Assembly (NCBI GenBank): GCA_009926295.1
Contig: RFPF01000048.1
Location: 1-15,435 of the forward strand
From: Planctomycetia bacterium
GTDB taxonomy: Bacteria; Planctomycetota; Planctomycetia; Pirellulales; UBA1268
Direction: 5' to 3'
DNA length: 15,435 bases
Shown here: one piece after another, positions 13,392 through 15,435 of the stretch
Layout: each line of letters begins with the position of its first letter
Numbering within the stretch: position 1 is the first letter of the stretch
Position numbers and translations under genes: made by a program
Notes under the pieces: generated by a model
Seen by the model: the letters and a program-made list of their open reading frames with translations, nothing else
Told to the model about the DNA's origin: nothing
Database searches by the model: none

Positions 13392-14810
13392 CTACGCGAG
13401 GATCTCGTCCACCACTCGGCCGTGCACGTCGGTGAGCCGGAAGTCGCGGCCGGCATGGCGGAAGGTGAGCCGCTCGTGGTCGAAGCCGAGGAGGTGCAGG
13501 ATCGTGGCGTGCAGGTCGTGCACCGTGACGGGATTTTCCACCACCGACAGGCCGAGTTCGTCGGTCGTGCCGTGGACGTGCCCCGCTTTCACGCCGCCGC
13601 CCGCGAGCCACACGGTGAAGCCGTCGTGATGGTGGTCGCGGCCGGGCGATTTGCCGAGCGGCAGTTGCACCGTGGGCGTGCGGCCCATCTCGCCCCCCCA
13701 GATCACGAGCGTGTCGTCGAGCATGTCGCGGTCGGCGAGGTCCTCGAGCAGCGCGGCGATCGGGGCGTCGCTTTCGCGGCAGAGCTTCTTATGGGCGTCG
13801 TGGACGTTTTGGTGGCTGTCCCAGGGCTGTCCCGCCCCGTGATACACCTGCACGTAGCGCACGCCCCGCTCGGCGAGCCGCCGGGCGATGAGCAGCTGCC
13901 GGCCTTGCACGTGATCGCCGTAGCGCTCGCGCACGCTTTCGGGCTCCCGCGAGATGTCGAACGCCTCGCCCGCCTCGCGCTGCATTCGGAACGCGAGCTC
14001 GAGCGACTGGATCCGAGCCTCGAGCTGGACGTCGTCGGGCCGGGCCTGGCGGTGGAGCTCGTTGAGCTGCTGGATGTAGTCGAGCTGCCGCCGCTGCTGC
14101 GCGGGCAGGATTCGGTCGTTCGCGATGTTGGCCACGAGCCGGTCGGGGCTCGACTCCTGCGTGTCGATGAGCGTGCCTTGGTAGATGCCGGGGAGGAAGG
14201 CACTCCGCCAGTTGCTCCCCTGCGCGGTCGGCAGTCCGGAAGGGCACATCACCACGAACCCCGGCAGGCTCTGGTTTTCCGTGCCCAGGCCGTAGAGCGT
14301 CCAGGCTCCCGCGCTTGGCACCACGCGGCTGATGTCGCCGCAGTTCATCATCAGGAGGCCCGGCTCGTGGTTCGGCACCGGGGTCTGCATCGAGCGGATC
14401 ACGCACAGTTTGTCGGCATGCCGGGCGATGTTCGGCAGGAGTTCGCTGATCTCGATGCCCGCCTGGCCGTGCTTTGCGAACTTGAAGGGCGACGGCAGCC
14501 CCACGCCGCCGATCCGCTGGTCGCTCTTGAACTCGTCCTTGAGGACCTTGCCGGCGTATGTTTCGAGCACGGGCTTGGGATCGAAGAGGTCGATCTGCGA
14601 CGGACCGCCGTTCATGAACAGATGGATGATCCGCGTGGCCCGCGGCTTGAAGTGCGGGGCTTTGGGCGCCAGCGACGACATCGCCCCGCCGGCCTGCGCA
14701 CCGGTGTCACCGCGGGCGGGGTCGCAGAGCATGCCGGCAAGCGCCACGCCGCCGATCCCCATCCCGGAGCGGGCGAGGAGTTGGCGGCGCGAGAATGGAG
14801 CCTGGGCCAT
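13392..14810 (-). CDS. DUF1501 family protein, Tat-exported
   Basis: A 472-residue exported protein of unknown biochemical role. It begins with a twin-arginine signal (SRRQLLARSG at 7-16, then the hydrophobic GIGGVALAGML). DUF1501 follows, with the family's sulfatase/phosphatase-like landmarks: IIHLFMNGGPSQIDLFDPKP (61-80), VPNHEPGLLMMNCGD, RRLAERGVRYVQVYHGAGQP and VIWGGEMGRTP, then a His-rich GRDHHHDGF. The start at 14810 is chosen over 15101 because GGAGG lies 7 bases upstream and the Tat signal starts there; the longer frame would overlap the upstream gene. It lies 14 bases after the PSD1 gene; this pair is widespread in planctomycetes and thought to work together at the cell surface. No damage is seen. 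Confidence 0.92.
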   Translation of the reverse strand: MAQAPFSRRQLLARSGMGIGGVALAGMLCDPARGDTGAQAGGAMSSLAPKAPHFKPRATRIIHLFMNGGPSQIDLFDPKPVLETYAGKVLKDEFKSDQRIGGVGLPSPFKFAKHGQAGIEISELLPNIARHADKLCVIRSMQTPVPNHEPGLLMMNCGDISRVVPSAGAWTLYGLGTENQSLPGFVVMCPSGLPTAQGSNWRSAFLPGIYQGTLIDTQESSPDRLVANIANDRILPAQQRRQLDYIQQLNELHRQARPDDVQLEARIQSLELAFRMQREAGEAFDISREPESVRERYGDHVQGRQLLIARRLAERGVRYVQVYHGAGQPWDSHQNVHDAHKKLCRESDAPIAALLEDLADRDMLDDTLVIWGGEMGRTPTVQLPLGKSPGRDHHHDGFTVWLAGGGVKAGHVHGTTDELGLSVVENPVTVHDLHATILHLLGFDHERLTFRHAGRDFRLTDVHGRVVDEILA

Positions 14811-14817
14811 GGCGAGG

Positions 14818-14822
14818 CCTCC
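14818..14822 (-). promoter_or_regulatory. Ribosome binding site that sets the DUF1501 start
   Basis: On the minus strand GGAGG lies 7 bases before ATG 14810, the strongest Shine-Dalgarno seen in the window. It rules out the longer in-frame start at 15101. Confidence 0.65.
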
Positions 14823-14824
14823 GG

Positions 14825-15435
14825 TCAGTCGATGAACCAGAATTCGTTCGTGAGCAGGAGCGCCTGGGCACACTGTTCCCACGGCGAGAGCAAGGGAGGC
14901 GGCGGGCCGGCGAAGTCGGCCTGCGCGCTCCACGAGGCGGCCCTGCCAGGCTGGGCGACGGCGAGGGCCACCGTCGGTGTCCAGGAAAAGCTGTCGGCCA
15001 TGTTCGTTTCCCGACTCTCCACGGCGAAGTCGAGCACATCCCCCTTCCGCACCGGCACCTCGGCGACCGCCGTGTCCACGCGGTCGTTGAAGGCCGTCCA
15101 CTCGCCGAGCATCGTGCCGTCGCCACGGACGACGAGGCCCCGCACACCGTCTCCCTTGTCGGAGAGGTGCTCGAGCCGCCCCGAGATCGTCACCACGCCG
15201 TCAACCGGCGACACCCAGCGCCGGATCGCCGCATCGCCCGGCAGCCCCGGATGGCCGCCGGTCGTCGTCAGCAGCACATGCCCGTATTTCGGATCGGGAA
15301 ACTGCGGCCCCGCCTGGTATGCCTTGCCGGTGAAGTGGCCGAGCGATTGGAAGCGTTCCGGGCCGTCGGCTGCCTGCGGGTTGCCATGGCCATACCGCCA
15401 GGTGCCACGGTCGTCCTCGACGCCGCGCGGCGTCG
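14825..15435 (-). CDS. PSD1 (DUF1549/DUF1553) protein, C-terminal part only
   Basis: The frame is open through the right edge; about 203 C-terminal residues are present. The GTG at 15277 is not the start, because protein-like sequence continues upstream (DDRGTWRYGHGNP, FTGKAYQAGPQFPDPKYGHV). The visible part holds a jelly-roll-like segment (AIRRWVSPVDGVVTISGRLE, GLVVRGDGTMLGEWTAFND, DVLDFAVESR), as found near the end of many planctomycete PSD1 proteins. The final helix SPWEQCAQALLLTNEFWFID is the typical DUF1553 ending. Full-length members usually carry an N-terminal c-type cytochrome (PSC1-type) domain followed by DUF1549 and DUF1553; whether this one does lies outside the window. It is followed after 14 bases by the DUF1501 gene, its usual partner. 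Confidence 0.8.
   Translation of the reverse strand, partial: TPRGVEDDRGTWRYGHGNPQAADGPERFQSLGHFTGKAYQAGPQFPDPKYGHVLLTTTGGHPGLPGDAAIRRWVSPVDGVVTISGRLEHLSDKGDGVRGLVVRGDGTMLGEWTAFNDRVDTAVAEVPVRKGDVLDFAVESRETNMADSFSWTPTVALAVAQPGRAASWSAQADFAGPPPPLLSPWEQCAQALLLTNEFWFID

Noticed and set aside
13392..15101. Longer 569-residue form of the DUF1501 protein
   Set aside because: It would overlap the PSD1 C-terminus in another frame. The Tat signal and GGAGG site place the start at 14810.

Overview
The window is high-GC DNA that looks like a planctomycete of the Pirellulales type. The evidence is its gene families. A DUF1549/DUF1553 (PSD1) protein is followed by a Tat-exported DUF1501 protein. A DUF1559 pseudopilin-like gene sits next to a small lipoprotein gene. 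Secreted type I sulfatases and Asp-box beta-propeller proteins are also present. No rRNA, tRNA, CRISPR array or complete insertion sequence was seen.

Layout, left to right. (1) About 3-1013, + strand: the 3' part of a clan GH-A (GH5-like) glycoside hydrolase. (2) 1014-1853: a gene-poor stretch with a 9-bp palindrome, two apparent gene remnants and an intact DUF2283 gene. One remnant looks like the lost DUF4258-type partner of the DUF2283 gene. (3) 1978-7062, - strand: a tight operon, in transcription order a right-handed beta-helix protein (split by a frameshift near 6145), a sialidase-like Asp-box protein with an unassigned C-terminal domain, and a sulfatase. (4) 7063-7610: promoter-like sequences and a decayed unidentified coding remnant. 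(5) 7611-8188, + strand: a VapB/VapC toxin-antitoxin pair. (6) 8229-12082, - strand: a second sulfatase translationally coupled to a tandem two-propeller sialidase-like protein. (7) 12270-13313, + strand: a DUF1559 gene with an internal deletion and a lipoprotein gene with an in-frame stop, both apparently dead. (8) 13392 to the window end, - strand: DUF1501 and the C-terminal part of a PSD1 protein.

How the parts fit. The two minus-strand operons have the same logic: a sulfatase plus an Asp-box propeller, with a beta-helix enzyme added in one. Nearly all products carry export signals. With the GH-A hydrolase they look like a locus for taking apart a sulfated glycan outside the cytoplasm. The two propeller proteins are clear paralogues, and neither shows the arginine motif of a true sialidase, so the substrate is open. 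Between these operons lie toxin-antitoxin genes and several decayed genes, so the intergenic parts look like sites of repeated insertion and decay.

All assignments come from reading motifs by eye; no database search was run.
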